Shown here one piece after another: positions 1 through 11,246 of a DNA stretch of 64,000 nucleotides (position 1 is its first letter; the number at the start of each line of letters is the position of its first letter). A program made the position numbers and the translations under genes. The notes beneath the pieces are model-generated. The model had not been told where the DNA came from. It did no database searches and saw only the letters and a program-made list of their open reading frames with translations. Source of the stretch: Acanthamoeba castellanii str. Neff (taxonomy: Eukaryota > Discosea > Longamoebia > Acanthamoebidae); assembly GCF_000313135.1 (NCBI RefSeq), contig NW_004457702.1, positions 124,001 through 188,000 on the forward strand. Direction: 5' to 3'.

Positions 1-84
1 CAATGCGCTTCTGGTCGCGCGTGGACTGTGTGCCGTGCGTGTCGTGCGTGTGCGTTCTTTTGCCTGATTAGCGTGCTCGAGCAG

Positions 85-541
85 ACTACACGGACGGGTC
101 GTTCGATGAGGTGTACCACCGACTGTACATCATGTACGGTCTCTACACCATCGGTACCGCTCACTCGCGCCCCCGTCATCGTCGTTGTGCGCGCATCTAT
201 TCATTAAATCAACTCATTTACCTGCGCAGGCGTGCTGTTCTACATGTCCAAGTTCCCCGAGTCTCGATTCCCAGGCCAGTTTGACATCTGGGTACCACCC
301 CTGCGCAATCGTCGCTTTACGCTCTCGTGTTTGTTTGTTGTGGTTGCTGGCTTACGTTGTTGGTGTTGTTGTTTTGTCGATTACGCCGTACCACGTACAG
401 TTCAACAGCCACCAGTGGTGGCATCTGCTGGTCGTGTGCGGGACGCTGGTGCATTGGAGCAACTGCCTGCTCATCTACGACAACTACCTCAAGCTTCTCT
501 CCTTCTGCCCGGCAGACAGCGCCGCACCGCTGCCGTGGTAG
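85..541 (+). CDS. PAQR family (adiponectin receptor-like) protein, C-terminal part
   Basis: Three exons are visible (about 85-153, 230-291, 401-541), joined by GT-AG introns and ending in TAG; the 5' part lies outside the window. The joined peptide runs through GVLFYMSKFPESRFPG and FDIW into FNSHQWWHLLVV. This matches the last part of the seven-helix PAQR/hemolysin III family, whose SHQxxH histidines bind zinc within the membrane. Family members are intracellular or plasma-membrane receptors with ceramidase-like activity. The remaining helix and the short tail LLSFCPADSAAPLPW are consistent with a complete C-terminus. It is convergent with the XPB end at 651, 110 bases away. The family is secure; the ligand cannot be told from sequence. 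Confidence 0.88.
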
Positions 542-650
542 AGCACAATCAGCGTGATACACAACAAAGAGAGGAAGTGATTCCTTTGTTTTTTTTTTTG
601 CTTTGCGTCCACAACAAAGGCCAACTTCTGAAGGTGGGCTACGACGTCGT

Positions 651-1319
651 TCATTCGCGCGCTTCCCTGCCGCCGGTCCTCTTGTTGACGATCTTGTTGA
701 GACGTTGGCGCGTGGTGCCCTTCTTCTTGGTCTCGCGCTTTGTCGGCTTGTCGTCCAGCTCTGCAAAATAATACATAAATAAATATAAATAATGGGTTAG
801 GCGCTGATTATGGTCCCTTTGGCTCGGAGGGGAGGGCACGCACCAGAGTACTCGGAGCGGCCTTCGGGATTCTTTTCCATCTCCTGTCGGATGGCGGCCA
901 ACAAGTTCTGGTCAACGTTGCCATGCGATGCACACATCATGATGAACGTGAGCGCTCGGAAAAATTGATCATATCATCGCGTCATCAAGTATTGGGAGAG
1001 GGAGGGGGCGAGTCGTACGTCCTGCTTGCTGTCGCGCGTGAACTCCTCCGTCTCGGCGTGCATGAAGTGCTTGTAGTCATACTCGTGGTAGAGATAGCCG
1101 TGCTCCTCCATAAACTCACGTCGCCTGCACCACACGGCCAAATGAATTGATCAATTGATTAGTGGTGCTCCCCCCCCCTAGTGCGAGACGACATGAGGGA
1201 GTGGCGCAGTACCGATCGGAGTAGCCCACCTCGTCGGTGCCCTCGGACACGATGGTGTAGAAGTAGGCCGACACGTCGGCTCCGGGCTTCTTACGCTGCA
1301 CTCGGCCCAACCTCTGCGC

Positions 1320-1386
<67 letters not shown>

Positions 1387-2731
1387 AAGCGCGTGTGCGT
1401 GTGTAAAGTGTGTGCGTGCGTGTGTGGTGAGTTCGCCTCTCGTGCCCGAGTTTGGGGGGGGGATGTTTGCTGGCTGCAACCAACCAACGAACCTTGCATA
1501 CGAGACCCGTCGACCACGCCCACCTGGATCACCACGTTGGCTTCCGGCAAATCGATCGAGTGATCGCCGACCTTTGAGATCAGCACGTACGCGCTGCTCT
1601 TCGTCGTCCTGTTATCGGGTGGTGGCGGTAGGGGGTGGGTGGTTCAGGCGTCAGGCAAGACCTGACATCCATGCGCACACAAGGAAACCGAACGGGCTCG
1701 AACTAGGAGAGAGAGAGAGAGAGAGAGAGAGAGCAATGATTGAGCTCACGTACCGGAACATGTTGAGCGACTTCTCTCGGTCCTCGTTCTTGGTCTCACC
1801 GTCGATGTAGGGGCTGCCCAAGACCTGGCTGAACCTGTTTTGTGCCGTGCACCACGGGCGGATTGATTTTTTGCTTGTAGCGAGTCGATGGTGGTGGTGA
1901 TGAACGTACCACTGAAGCCCGAACAGATCGTCGCAAAATACGAGACACTTGTGTCCGCGCCTCAGGTGTCGCTTCAGCAGCGTGAACACGATACGCGCCT
2001 TGTTCGGGTTGGTGATGTGCAGCAGTCGCTTTTCCTGTGAAAGTGGAAGTGCGAAAGGCGCCGACAGTCAGCACCAAAGTGTTGAGCAACGAGGCAGTTT
2101 GTGTCGTGGTGGGTGGGGTGAGGTGGGTGGGGTACGGCAGGCGATCGCGCGGTCCGGTAGGCAGCGCCGAAGGCAGAGGTCAGCGGACACACGATACGAT
2201 AGCAGTGCACATTGGCCACGTGGTTGTGAATCTTGAGCGACAGCAGATCCACTTCGTCGAGCCGCGGCCCCACCAGCGTGGGAAGCTCGGCGATCAGCTC
2301 ATCCTGTGCCGGAGAGGTGCGATCACTAAGCGTCAGCGAAGCACAAGGGGCGGAGGGCGGAGGGCGGAGGGCGGAGGGCGGAGGGNNNNNNNNNNNNNNN
2401 NNNNNNNNNNNNNNNNNNNNNNNNNNNNNNNNNNNNGAGGCGAGGCGAGGCGAGGCGAGGCGAGGCGAGGCGAGGCGAGGCGGAGGGCGGAGGGCGGAGG
2501 GCGGAGGGCGGAGGGCGGAGAACCGTACCTCTCGAACCATGGTGGCCGTCAGACCGAGCTTGACGTGCGCTCTGAACTCGGTCGTCACGCGCTTGAACGT
2601 CGTCGCCGGCGCCAAGTGCACTTCGTCCAGGATCATGAGGCCCCACGTCCTCTCCTTGCACTTCTCGATCATGCGAGTCGAGTGCTCAGCTCTAAAAAAA
2701 TATCGTGTGTTGTATGTCGAGTCAAACATGT

Positions 2732-2769
<38 letters not shown>

Positions 2770-3172
2770 GAGAGAGAGGTGAAACAGAACAGTGTGAAGA
2801 GAAAGGCCCGTACCGCTTCTCGGAGGTGAACATGTTGTAGGTGGTGATCAGGAGACCGCACGTGTGGTCCCATTCGCCCTTCTTCCGCGTGTCCGAAATG
2901 AACCTGCACACCAATGGCCGTCAATCAGTAGCGGCGCGAAGTCGCGGGGGAGGGGGAGGGGGACAGGGATAGGTTTGTACCGAGAGATGCGGCTGGGTTC
3001 GATGTCCGACCACTTGAGGAACTGCTCGCGCCACTGATTGACGGCCATCATCGACGTGCAGAACACAAGAATGCACTTCTTGATGATGCTCGACACCGTG
3101 ATGCCCACCAACGTCTTGCCCGCACCGCACGGCAACACTAGAATCGACGAGTGCGCCTATTGCACCGCAGGC

Positions 3173-3233
<61 letters not shown>

Positions 3234-4484
3234 AGAGACTCTTCAGCCTCTGCTACCAAAGGTGGTCGCAGGCGAGGCATAGGTAGAGTACCTTGTTGTC
3301 CCAGAAGAGAGAGAATGCGGCACGCTTCTGGTACGGGCGCACCCCCGTGCCCTCCTTGAGGTTGATCGCCAGATTGGCGCACGCCTTTTCGCTCCACCGG
3401 TTGGTCAGAAAATCAAACTCCTGCGCCCCCACGCACGAACAACGCACAACGCACACGCGGTGAGCTATCGCGAGCACAGCTGTGCGGCCACCGCTCGAGA
3501 AAAGGGAGGGGGAGGCGTACCTCGATGAAGGGGTGGTTGTGGGCCAGGAGCAGCTTCTTGATCTCGGCCACTTCCTGCACGGTCGAGATCGGCAGCGCGT
3601 AGACCAGTACTTGAGCGCCCTGTCGACGCAGACACGCACGCGATTAGGCCCTCATGTCCAGGGGCAGCTCCTTTGCAAGGAGAAGGAGGAAGGCTACCGT
3701 TTCTTCGTCGGTGGTGCTGAAATTGCTCATCTCCACCTGGCCCAGGACACGCTGCTGGATGATGTTGAGGATTGACGGCGAATGGCTCTCCACGAAATAT
3801 TCGCCGTCCTTGAGCACCAGCTTCACCGTGTAGTAGTTTTTCATCGTGCCGTCGGGGCCTGTGGGAACGTTTCGTGTGTTTAAACATGAAAAGTGGTAAA
3901 TCGTCGTGGTCGGTCAGATCACTGTGACAGTGGCGCCTATCAGGGCCGAGAGAGGGAGAGGCCCGGTACCGGGCGAGCAAGCGGCCACGGTCTGCATGAT
4001 GCTTCGCGGCAGCTCCTTGGCGTCCTTGAGCCCGGCCATGAAGGCCAGGCGCCTACATAGTGAATAGAGCAAGATCTTGTCAACACACACTGACGGGCCT
4101 CCGCAGAAGGCGAAAGAGAGGGGGGGGGGAGAGAGAGAGGAGCGGGTATGTACCGAGCGACTTCGATGGGTGTTATGCCCAGATGCTTCCAGGCCAGATA
4201 GAGGGATTGGTTGGTGACCTCGTACTCAAGCACCTATTCGCGTTTGTGGATACGCCCGCCGGACGAGTTGTGAATCAGATGTTTAGAGCGATAGAAACCC
4301 GGGTTCACCACACAACTGTGTGCGTGTGCGTGTGCGGAAACGGTGAGCGCACCTGCGAGTAATACCGGCGCAGCTCCGTAACGTGGCACAGGAAGTTGTG
4401 TGCCTCCTTGGTCGAATAGCTCCAGTCCCAGCCCACCTCCCGCAGCTCCCGGTGTTTCATCTCCGTGTCGATGCGGATTTCGTC
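651..4484 (-). CDS. ercc3: TFIIH helicase XPB/ERCC3 module (3' part of a TFIIE-XPB exon chain)
   Basis: XPB is the DNA translocase of TFIIH that opens promoters and acts in nucleotide excision repair. The N-terminal damage-recognition-like part includes LEYEVTNQSLY and KLVLKDGEYFVESHSP. The helicase core follows: Walker A LPCGAGKT, the XPB-type DEVH box in ILDEVHLAPA, GLTATMVRE, and the R-E-D motif restored across the intron that holds the assembly gap. The second lobe has FISKVGD-like sequence (LISKVGDHSIDLPEANV) and motif VI QRLGRVQRKK. The lysine-rich tail ends ARE-stop at 651. About fifteen introns interrupt it, several carrying microsatellites. No ATG suits an independent start: the first XPB-like exon (from 4484) joins in phase 0 to the upstream TFIIE-alpha exon ending at 4577. 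The region before LEYEVT is diverged from other XPBs. Confidence 0.93.
1323..1381. repeat. (TG)n microsatellite in an XPB intron
   Basis: Nearly pure dinucleotide run of about 59 bases, followed by a degenerate GTGCGTG tail to 1430. Confidence 0.9.
1707..1733. repeat. (GA)n microsatellite in an XPB intron
   Basis: About 27 bases of pure GA, next to the SLNMFR exon. Confidence 0.85.
2345..2519. repeat. Compound minisatellite with a 51-base assembly gap
   Basis: GGAGGGC heptamers (2350-2385), then N at 2386-2436, then GGCGA pentamers (2437-2478), then heptamers again to 2519, all within one XPB intron. The gap is almost certainly more of the same array that could not be assembled; its true length is unknown. 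Confidence 0.9.
3173..3231. repeat. (CA)n microsatellite in an XPB intron
   Basis: About 59 bases between the exon encoding the Walker A motif and the preceding exon. Confidence 0.9.
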
Positions 4485-4576
4485 CTGCGTGAAGCAAAGG
4501 GTCAGCGGGGCGGCGGGGCGGGTGGTAAACACAGTTGCACTCTTCCCGACACGAAAAAGGAGGAGGGCGGCAGTAC

Positions 4577-6599
4577 CGCGGACATGGTCCGTTCCATCTT
4601 CAGCTTCCGCTCAACGTCGGCGCTCTCCTCCTTGGTGATGGATTCGAGCCTGGCCGCGGGCTCGGACTTGATCTCGCCCTTGATCATCACCTTGAGATGG
4701 GAGGGTAGCTCCGCCTCGGCCTCCGCCTCGTCCCTCTCCTGCTTCACTTGTACAAGGTCCATGCCGTCATCCGTCTTCGGCCGCTTCGACTCCTTCTCCT
4801 TGTCCTTCCTCTCGGCCGACGACGTCTTGCGCTTCTTCTTGTCCTTCCCGGACAGCAGGCTCTCTTCGTCGCCCATGAGGGCGGCCAGCACGGCCTCCTT
4901 TTTGGCCTCGCGCGCACGGGCCGTCGCGGGATCCTTCTTGATCCACGTCTTGTAGAGCACGGTCAACCAGATGCGACCGTCCCTGCGGCACCACCCACAT
5001 CAGAAAGTGGTGAGATTGGTTGGTGTTACCCAAAGCCCTTTGGCGAAGTGAGCGGCCAAAGTGGTCACTGGTGCGCAGAAGGTACCTTGCGATTTGAATG
5101 GGTGTCGGGTGGTCGAAAGCCAGCTTCTCTTCGCCCTTGCGCACGAGCTCCATCGAGGGACCAGCCGGGCCATTGCCTGCAGGCCACGATGATGAGGGTT
5201 CCGCACAGAGTGAGCGGACGGGTAGCAGAGCGGGGCCGGCATGGATTAAATGCGCACCCTTTCCCTGGCCGTTCTCCAGCTTCACGGTGGTGGCTGTCGA
5301 CGAGGAAGAAGACCCAGAAGCGGGTGTTCTAGGTGTTGCGGGACCACCTGAATGGGGGGGGGGAAGGGATCAACGCGGCCCGTGTGAGTGGTGACAGCAG
5401 ATGAGGGACTGTGTGCTGAGGTGGAGGGCCTCTTCAATAGGATACCTCCTCGTTTCCTTTGCCTTGACGAGGGAAGTCGTCGGGACGCGGCAGAAGAATT
5501 CGCAAGCTCGGGCGTGTTGCCCATTGTAGACCCTGCATCAGGTGTTGTTCGATGAGAAGAGCGTAAGCGGGGGGAATAGGAATGGGCTGAGCTGGGAGTG
5601 TGTACCGGAGCGCAGAAGGATGGCGCGAATCTGGTCCTTGAGCTCTTCCAGCACGGGCCGCACGTTTGACCACTCGTCCTGCTTCTTGTTCGTCTCGGCG
5701 TTGATCAGCTGTATGTCAATGGCGATAGACAGGAGCCAGTCAGTATCGGAAATGCGGCGTGCAAAGCTGAGAGAGTGGTGTGGACCTCCGACTGACAGCC
5801 AAGACAGCTCTGTTGGCCGAAGAGCGAGCCCACATCTTCAATGCCGTATCTACATGACGGGAAGAAAGTCAAGTTCGCGATTAGCTTTTGTTGCTGCTGC
5901 TGCAGTGAGGGTTGGAGTTCTTGGCGTACTTCATGCCGCAGGCTTTGTTGGAGCAGAAGTAGAGGTAGTGGCTATCGTCCTTCGAGCTGCTGTCGATGAT
6001 ATCCAGCATCTGCAACATCAAAGACGGCAGAGTTAGACTTCATGGCACTTGCGGCGAGAATGAAAACGCAGGAAATCACGAAGCGCGGTGCCTTTAGGAC
6101 GCGGTAGTTGGTGATGTCGAACAGGTCGTTGAAGGTAATGAGCCAGCACGAGTACTGCTTTGTCGCCCGAGTGCTGCAGGTACCCAACAGATGTAGATGC
6201 CATGTGACAATGAGGAGCTGGAAGAAAAAAAAAAGTCGTTAAGGAGAGCGGGGCGCAGAGGGTACCTCTCCGTTGAGGGTAGCGTAAAGATGCGCTCCCG
6301 CGCGAAGCACTGCGTTCTCAGTCGACCGAGGATCGTACGCAGAATGCGGGGCGTTAGGTGCAACTTATCCGCGAGGAGCAGTTCCTTTCGCTCGTTGATG
6401 CTCCTGTCGTGTGTATCGATGAGCCCTCATGTGAGTTACTACAGCCCCCCCCCACCAAACAGTTTAAATAATAATAATAGTGGAACGTACACAACATTGG
6501 CGTCCTGTGAGACCTCGCGCAGGAGGGCCTCGAATGCGATGATGGACTCGTCGTCGCAGAACGCTCGAATGGTCTTCTGCACAAAGTCGCAGATGTCAT
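4577..6599 (-). CDS. TFIIE alpha subunit module (middle of the exon chain)
   Basis: TFIIE-alpha recruits and regulates TFIIH at RNA polymerase II promoters. The first exon (DDICDFVQKTIRAF) begins exactly where the family's winged-helix domain begins, and continues with KLHLTPRILRTILGRL. A zinc ribbon follows: CSNKACGMKY joined by an intron to SLFGQQSCLGCQ, giving two cysteine pairs. A helical stretch comes next (RPVLEELKDQIRAI). Then there is a Ser/Thr-rich linker, the segment FDHPTPIQIARDGRIWL, and a long charged region rich in Lys/Glu with a basic KDKKKRK patch. It has no ATG of its own at the domain start, and no stop separates it from TFIIE-beta. If the intron after 4577 were retained, the frame would stop at 4502, so a separate TFIIE-alpha product remains possible. 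Confidence 0.82.
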
Positions 6600-6674
6600 C
6601 TGTGAAGAACAACTGCGTGAGGCTGCGACCAAGGCGGACACGAGACGAAGGAGTGGGTGCTGGAGTAGTCCTAC

Positions 6675-7714
6675 CTGGCACTTTAGGCATCTCCATGGCA
6701 TGGCCCTTTTCGGACGTGAGTTCGATCACTTCGTCTTGCTCGCTCTTGAGCGTGAAGACGTCGGCTCCGTCGGTGGCGCCGGCCATGGTGAGCGAGAAGT
6801 TCATATCGGACAGCGTTTCGTTGACCTTCTTCTTCACGTTGGGTCCGACCGTGCGGCCCTTTCCCTTCCGCTTCTGCGCTTTGAGCTTTTCGTCCTGTGC
6901 CTTCCTCTCTTTCATCTGCTGCAGAAAGAAGAAGTCTTCGTCGAAGGGCAGCTGCGCCAGCGGAACCCTGTACTTGTGCTGCAGCTGCTGCCGAATGCCC
7001 ACCATGTCCTGACCAAGAGCAAGTACAACAAGAGTGAGCGTCACAGCGCGCATGTGTAGCGCTCACAAGCAGACGGGAGAGAGCGTACGGAGGTGCCCTC
7101 GGTGAAGGTCTTTGCCCACAGCTGCATGACCTGCTCGTCCATGGGCTTGTACTGCGGGGCCTCGTTGATGAAGTAGATGGGCTTGTTCTTGCCCAGGTAG
7201 ATCACAAACACTTGCTTCTCTCTGTTCATTTGCTGGGCGCGGACCAAGGTGTGGGATGAGTGAAGGGAGCGCCAATGAAGGCGTCACTGGTGGCACAGTA
7301 CCTCGAGGTCGGACATAATGTCCTTGTAGCAGAGCTTGACCTCAGCATCGATCTCGAGCAGCTTGTGCTCCCGCAGGTAGGTCAGCAGGGTGTCTTTGGA
7401 TGTAATGGGGTACTTGGACCGCCAACTCAGCATCACCACCTTCTTGCCTGCTCCATTACATGCACACAGATGCAAATAATGAGCTGTTGCTCCACGCAGG
7501 GCAAGAGATTTTTGTGGTGAATGGGCACTGCAGTGCATTTGGCGGTACCTGAGCTCACATCTTCGCTATAATTGATCGAGGGATTCTCCTTCAAATTTTG
7601 AAGCAACTGGGGCGAGGAGGAAATCTTGATTCCGGTGCCCTTCTCAACTTCCTCCAGTGGCAGTTCTTGCCCACGATTATCCTTGAGATAGGTAATAATC
7701 GTGTAGTTATTCAT
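6675..7714 (-). CDS. TFIIE beta subunit module (5' end of the exon chain, ATG at 7714)
   Basis: The ATG at 7714 opens MNNYTIITYLKDNRGQ, which aligns with the first winged helix of TFIIE-beta. Later exons give the second winged helix (YPITSKDTLLTYLREH), then VFVIYLGKNKPIYF and MDEQVMQLWAKT, then the basic C-terminal helix region (KAQDEKLKAQKRKGKG). The N-terminal extension seen before the core in animals is absent. After MPKVP a 75-base GT-AG intron leads in frame into the TFIIE-alpha winged helix. That intron is itself a multiple of three and open, so both spliced and unspliced forms keep the frame. A TATA box lies about 110 bases upstream. The family match rests on core-domain similarity, moderately strong in each exon. 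Confidence 0.8.
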
Positions 7715-7825
7715 CTTGTTCTCCTCAAGCTCAGCGGCTCAGACACCGACCACCGACAACCGCGACTTCCTTGCGTGTGGTCGAGGCCGGACTCGCGACA
7801 AGAAAAAAGAACTGTGCCCTCTGCG

Positions 7826-7833
7826 CTTTTATA
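7826..7833 (-). promoter_or_regulatory. TATA box for the TFIIE-beta gene
   Basis: Read on the minus strand the sequence is TATAAAAG, 112 bases upstream of the ATG at 7714. It is a full consensus match and well placed for a transcript starting some 30 bases downstream with a short 5' leader. Most other gaps in the window show no such clear box. Confidence 0.5.
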
Positions 7834-7920
7834 GCTTCTCGCCCCCACCCCCAGGAAATAAGCAGGAATGAAAAATGCGAATTTTCGCGAGCTGCGAAAT
7901 TGATTCGGAATTGATTTGCG

Positions 7921-9404
7921 CAGTGGTCACTGGTTGCTGGTGGTGCTCTTGATCAATTCCCTTGGGCCATTGCCCACCCCAGAAGCAATCTGTTTCTGGA
8001 GGGTGTGCAGATGCTGGTGTTACAGCCCTGACAATCTGTACATGCTGCCAGATAGTTAGAGAAAAAGAAGCACTGACCCTTTTTTGTGAACACTTGGTTA
8101 CAGCATAAGTGCACTGCTGACCAAGCACTGCATGAGGGCAAGAAGCATACCTTTCTGCATTGATGAAGCAAGGAGAGATGCAACCTAGAGCCAGCCAGAA
8201 CTTGGAAGAATAGTCAGGTCCTGAAAGTAATTTGAAGGCAAAGATTGTAAGATGTCATCAGAGAAGTTGCCATGCATAGAGCTGTATGTACCCACCAGGC
8301 TGTTTCTGGTCTCAAAGTAGTGGTGGAGGTGGTCTGTCTCCCAGATGTGGTGGTTGCTTGAGTGCTTCTGTTTCACCACCCTTGAAAGGAAAAGCAGACC
8401 AAGTATGGTATGAACTGAAGATTGGTCAAACATTGTACATGACACAGTGCAGCCATGGGGGAAGAAGATGCATGTTGAGTCCTTGTCCATAACATCCTTT
8501 AACAATTCACCTGGCATAGGCAGGTCCCCTTTGTCAGAGATCTCACTGGGCACAGGTTTGAGGATAGTGGGTGGAGAACAGTGGATGAATGATTACTTCC
8601 TGTGGTGCACAAGTATGAGGTCAGCTTGGAATATGTGCATTGAATGAAGAACCTCCTCCATGCACTTGTGAAATTGTGGAACATGCTTCACACTCCCAAA
8701 GACCTTCAGCACTGTTGAACTTGAGGTAAGCAGAGTGGCTCTGGCAAGGGTGGTGTTCAAATTGATACTGTGGTTGATGTGGTAGAGCATGGAGCCCCAG
8801 AACAGGTGGATGGGAACTGTGCACTTCTTCTTCAATTGCTTTTCCATGTCCACTTCCTCACTGCACACCTGCAGGCCATGCAAATGTGCAAGTGAGACTG
8901 GGTTTGAGGCAGTGCTCAAGCTTGGCCTGGGCTGGCTGTACCTCATTCTGCATGTAGACAGTGGTCACCAATGTGATTGGGTAGAGCCTGCACAAGCTCA
9001 GGGACAACATCCTCAGGCTTGCCATGCCAAATGACAAGATCACTGCCCTTCACTCTGAGGGAGTGTCACAAGTCCACCAACACCTCCAGTGAAATCTAAC
9101 ATAAAACAGGAAGATGAGCCTAAACACCAGAGTATGTAAGTGTATGGACAGCATACTGTGCATGAGGTGGGCCAGCCTTCAGAAAGTTGAAGTAGTAGGT
9201 CATGCCAATGTGCCAAGGATCAAAGCAGTACAAGGGCACCACCTGATCCACCACTTGTGTGGCACAAAGCAGGACTTCATTATCATGCAGGCGCAAATCG
9301 TTGCATAGGAGCCAGATTATTGTGGTCTTCATTTGCTTCATTTCTTTTGCTCTACTGAGGTACGTGCGTTCTGTGTCTTGTGCGTTCTGTGCTCGCGCGT
9401 GCAC
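7921..9404 (-). pseudogene. Cryptochrome-DASH (photolyase family) relic, CpG-depleted
   Basis: The minus strand encodes recognisable pieces of the N-terminal photolyase domain in order: NDLRLHDNEVLL and VVPLYCFDP (about 9343-9180), GKPEDVVPELVQAL (about 9050-8950), CSEEVDMEKQL and PIHLFWGSMLYH (about 8870-8760), a KPVPSEI-type segment (about 8550), and YFETRNSLVG (about 8330). Frame changes occur between pieces. An in-frame TGA sits where DL(R)HSLRVKGSDL is expected. The FAD-binding half cannot be recognised. No CpG occurs from 7921 to 9291, while the first ~110 bases at the 5' end keep several. Several altered residues (Cys, Trp, His or stop where the family has Arg) are what CGN codons become after CpG decay. 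A working spliced gene is unlikely. Confidence 0.75.
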
Positions 9405-9634
9405 AGTTATGCTGATTAGCTTTGCTTACTCTGCATTTCTCTTTTTGCGCCATTCGTTAGCAATCACGACGGTTGATTCTGCGTTCTTCGTCGGCTTGGT
9501 GGTCGTGCCTTATTTCCCGCCCGGGAGGAAAATAGAAGAACCACGAGATATATTCTCTTTTCCTTCCAATTTCTCAACACCGTAAATCTTTTATCAATTC
9601 AATCCCGCTTGCGAGATCGTGGGGAGCACAGAGA

Positions 9635-11246
9635 ATGTTTGGCCTTTCGTCAGCGGAACGACAATTTTTGATTGATGGAGTGGAGCTCAACGTTCGAAAT
9701 GACGGGCGCTCGCGGCTCGATTTCCGACATTTCACCATCGAAACGGGCATCATCGCCACCGCAAACGGCTCCGCTCGTCTCAAACTGGACAACACCGACG
9801 TAATGGTGGGCGTTCGGGTGGATTTGGCCGAGCCCAAGCTTGATCGACCCAATGAAGGTAAAATCTCGGCGGCGCAATGAGGTGGATTTCGCCCACCCTT
9901 GACCCTCTCTTCCCCTTAGGAACTATCACATTTGCCGTTGAATGCTCACCCTCCGCGAGCCCTGAATTTCAATCTAGAGGTGCGTATCACTCGTCTCCTA
10001 CAAACGACTTTGTGAGTGCCGTGGCTAATCTTCTTGGCACATCCATGCTTTATGGTCATAACCAGGTGCTGAGGATTTGGCGATTTCCATCACACAAGTT
10101 CTGGCCCGTTCCTATAAGAACGCTTTGGATTGGACGTCGCTCTGCGTCATCCCGGGCAAGCTGGTGTGGGCCATTTACGTTGATGCTCTCGTACGTGCCC
10201 CTCCTGCAGAGAGAAGGCGGAGTGGAGCAAATGCGTGTGCGCATAATCATTCACTCCGCTGCCGCTGCTTCTGGCCGTGTGCAGGTTCTGGACTTCGAGG
10301 GCAACCCCTACGACGCTATCTCGATCGCTACTCGAGCAGCTCTGCACAATACAATGTACCGCCGTCCATACTTTAGGCCTATGTGATGGCGTTCAGGCTG
10401 CTAACACTTGCCGATGTGCCCAACAGGATTCCACGAATCACGCTGGAGGACGGAGAAGTCGAGGTAACGGACGACCCACAAGATTGCACGCGACTAGACG
10501 TGTCGAATGTGCCGGTCACCGTGACCCTCACCAAGGTGCGCACCTCCACGTCCACGCTCCTTTTCATTGCTCTCTTCTCTTGTTCCTACCGTCTATGGTC
10601 TTAGGGATTGGCTCAAGCCCTGCCCTTCTCAGTAAGGCTGGACGAATATCAAACCACCCATGGCTCATCTTCATTTGATGAGCCAGGGCTCATCGAGAGC
10701 TGCAGACCCCAAGATATGGGTCATGCAACGCTCGGCCGAGCATACACCTTTCGTTTCGTTTGTGCTTTTTGTTTACCTCATCCTCGCGTTTCGCGTGCTT
10801 GGTTGGCTGCGCTGATGCGTTTTTTGCAATCCACCACAGATTGGAACACGATTCCTGGTCGATGCTACTCTGGAGGAAGAGCAGTGCATGGGCGTGCGGG
10901 TGATCGTTGGCATCTCCCCCAAAGGTATCCATTGACCAGAGTTCGACGATCAAGTTGCCCTCGTCTGATGGCTGCTTCTCCCACCCTAGGCCATGTGTGT
11001 TCGATGCAAATGACCGGCCACGGTGCTGTCGAGCCGACTTCCCTTTATGAGATGATCCAGGTGCGCTCCTTTCTCCTCCTTCACGCTTTGCTTGTCGCTT
11101 GCATGTTGCTCAGCCTCATCCTCCTGTTCGCCGACCAGACTTCCCAAAAGCTGGGCCGAGAGCTCATCGAGGGCCTCGACAAGGCACTCGCCCAGGAGGC
11201 CAAGTCTGCGCTCCCCAAGACAAGCACCTCCGCTTACTTCAACTGA
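9635..11246 (+). CDS. EXOSC7: Exosome complex component RRP42 (EXOSC7)
   Basis: One of the six RNase PH-like subunits that form the ring of the RNA exosome, which degrades and processes RNA in nucleus and cytoplasm. ATG at 9635 gives MFGLSSAERQFLIDGVELN, followed by NDGRSRLDFRHFTIETG, SARLKLDNTDVMVGV and AEPKLDRPNEG, all hallmarks of the N-terminal RNase PH fold. Later exons give DAISIATRAALHNT, RIPRITLEDGE and DCTRLDVSNVPVTVTL. The C-terminal half ends with MTGHGAVEP and a helical tail to the TGA at 11246. About eight short introns (e.g. 9857-9918). Eukaryotic RNase PH-type ring subunits lack catalytic activity, so the role is structural and in RNA binding. It is divergent from the cryptochrome relic. 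Confidence 0.93.

Noticed and set aside
1116..1586. Long ORFs through His/Thr or Cys/Val repeats
   Set aside because: Translation of TG/CA microsatellites within XPB introns; the true exons lie on either side.
7921..9291. CpG-free block as an inserted transposon or viral fragment
   Set aside because: No terminal repeats, integrase, transposase or reverse transcriptase sequence was seen. The block carries pieces of a cellular photolyase-family gene in correct order and continues into a CpG-containing 5' end of the same gene.
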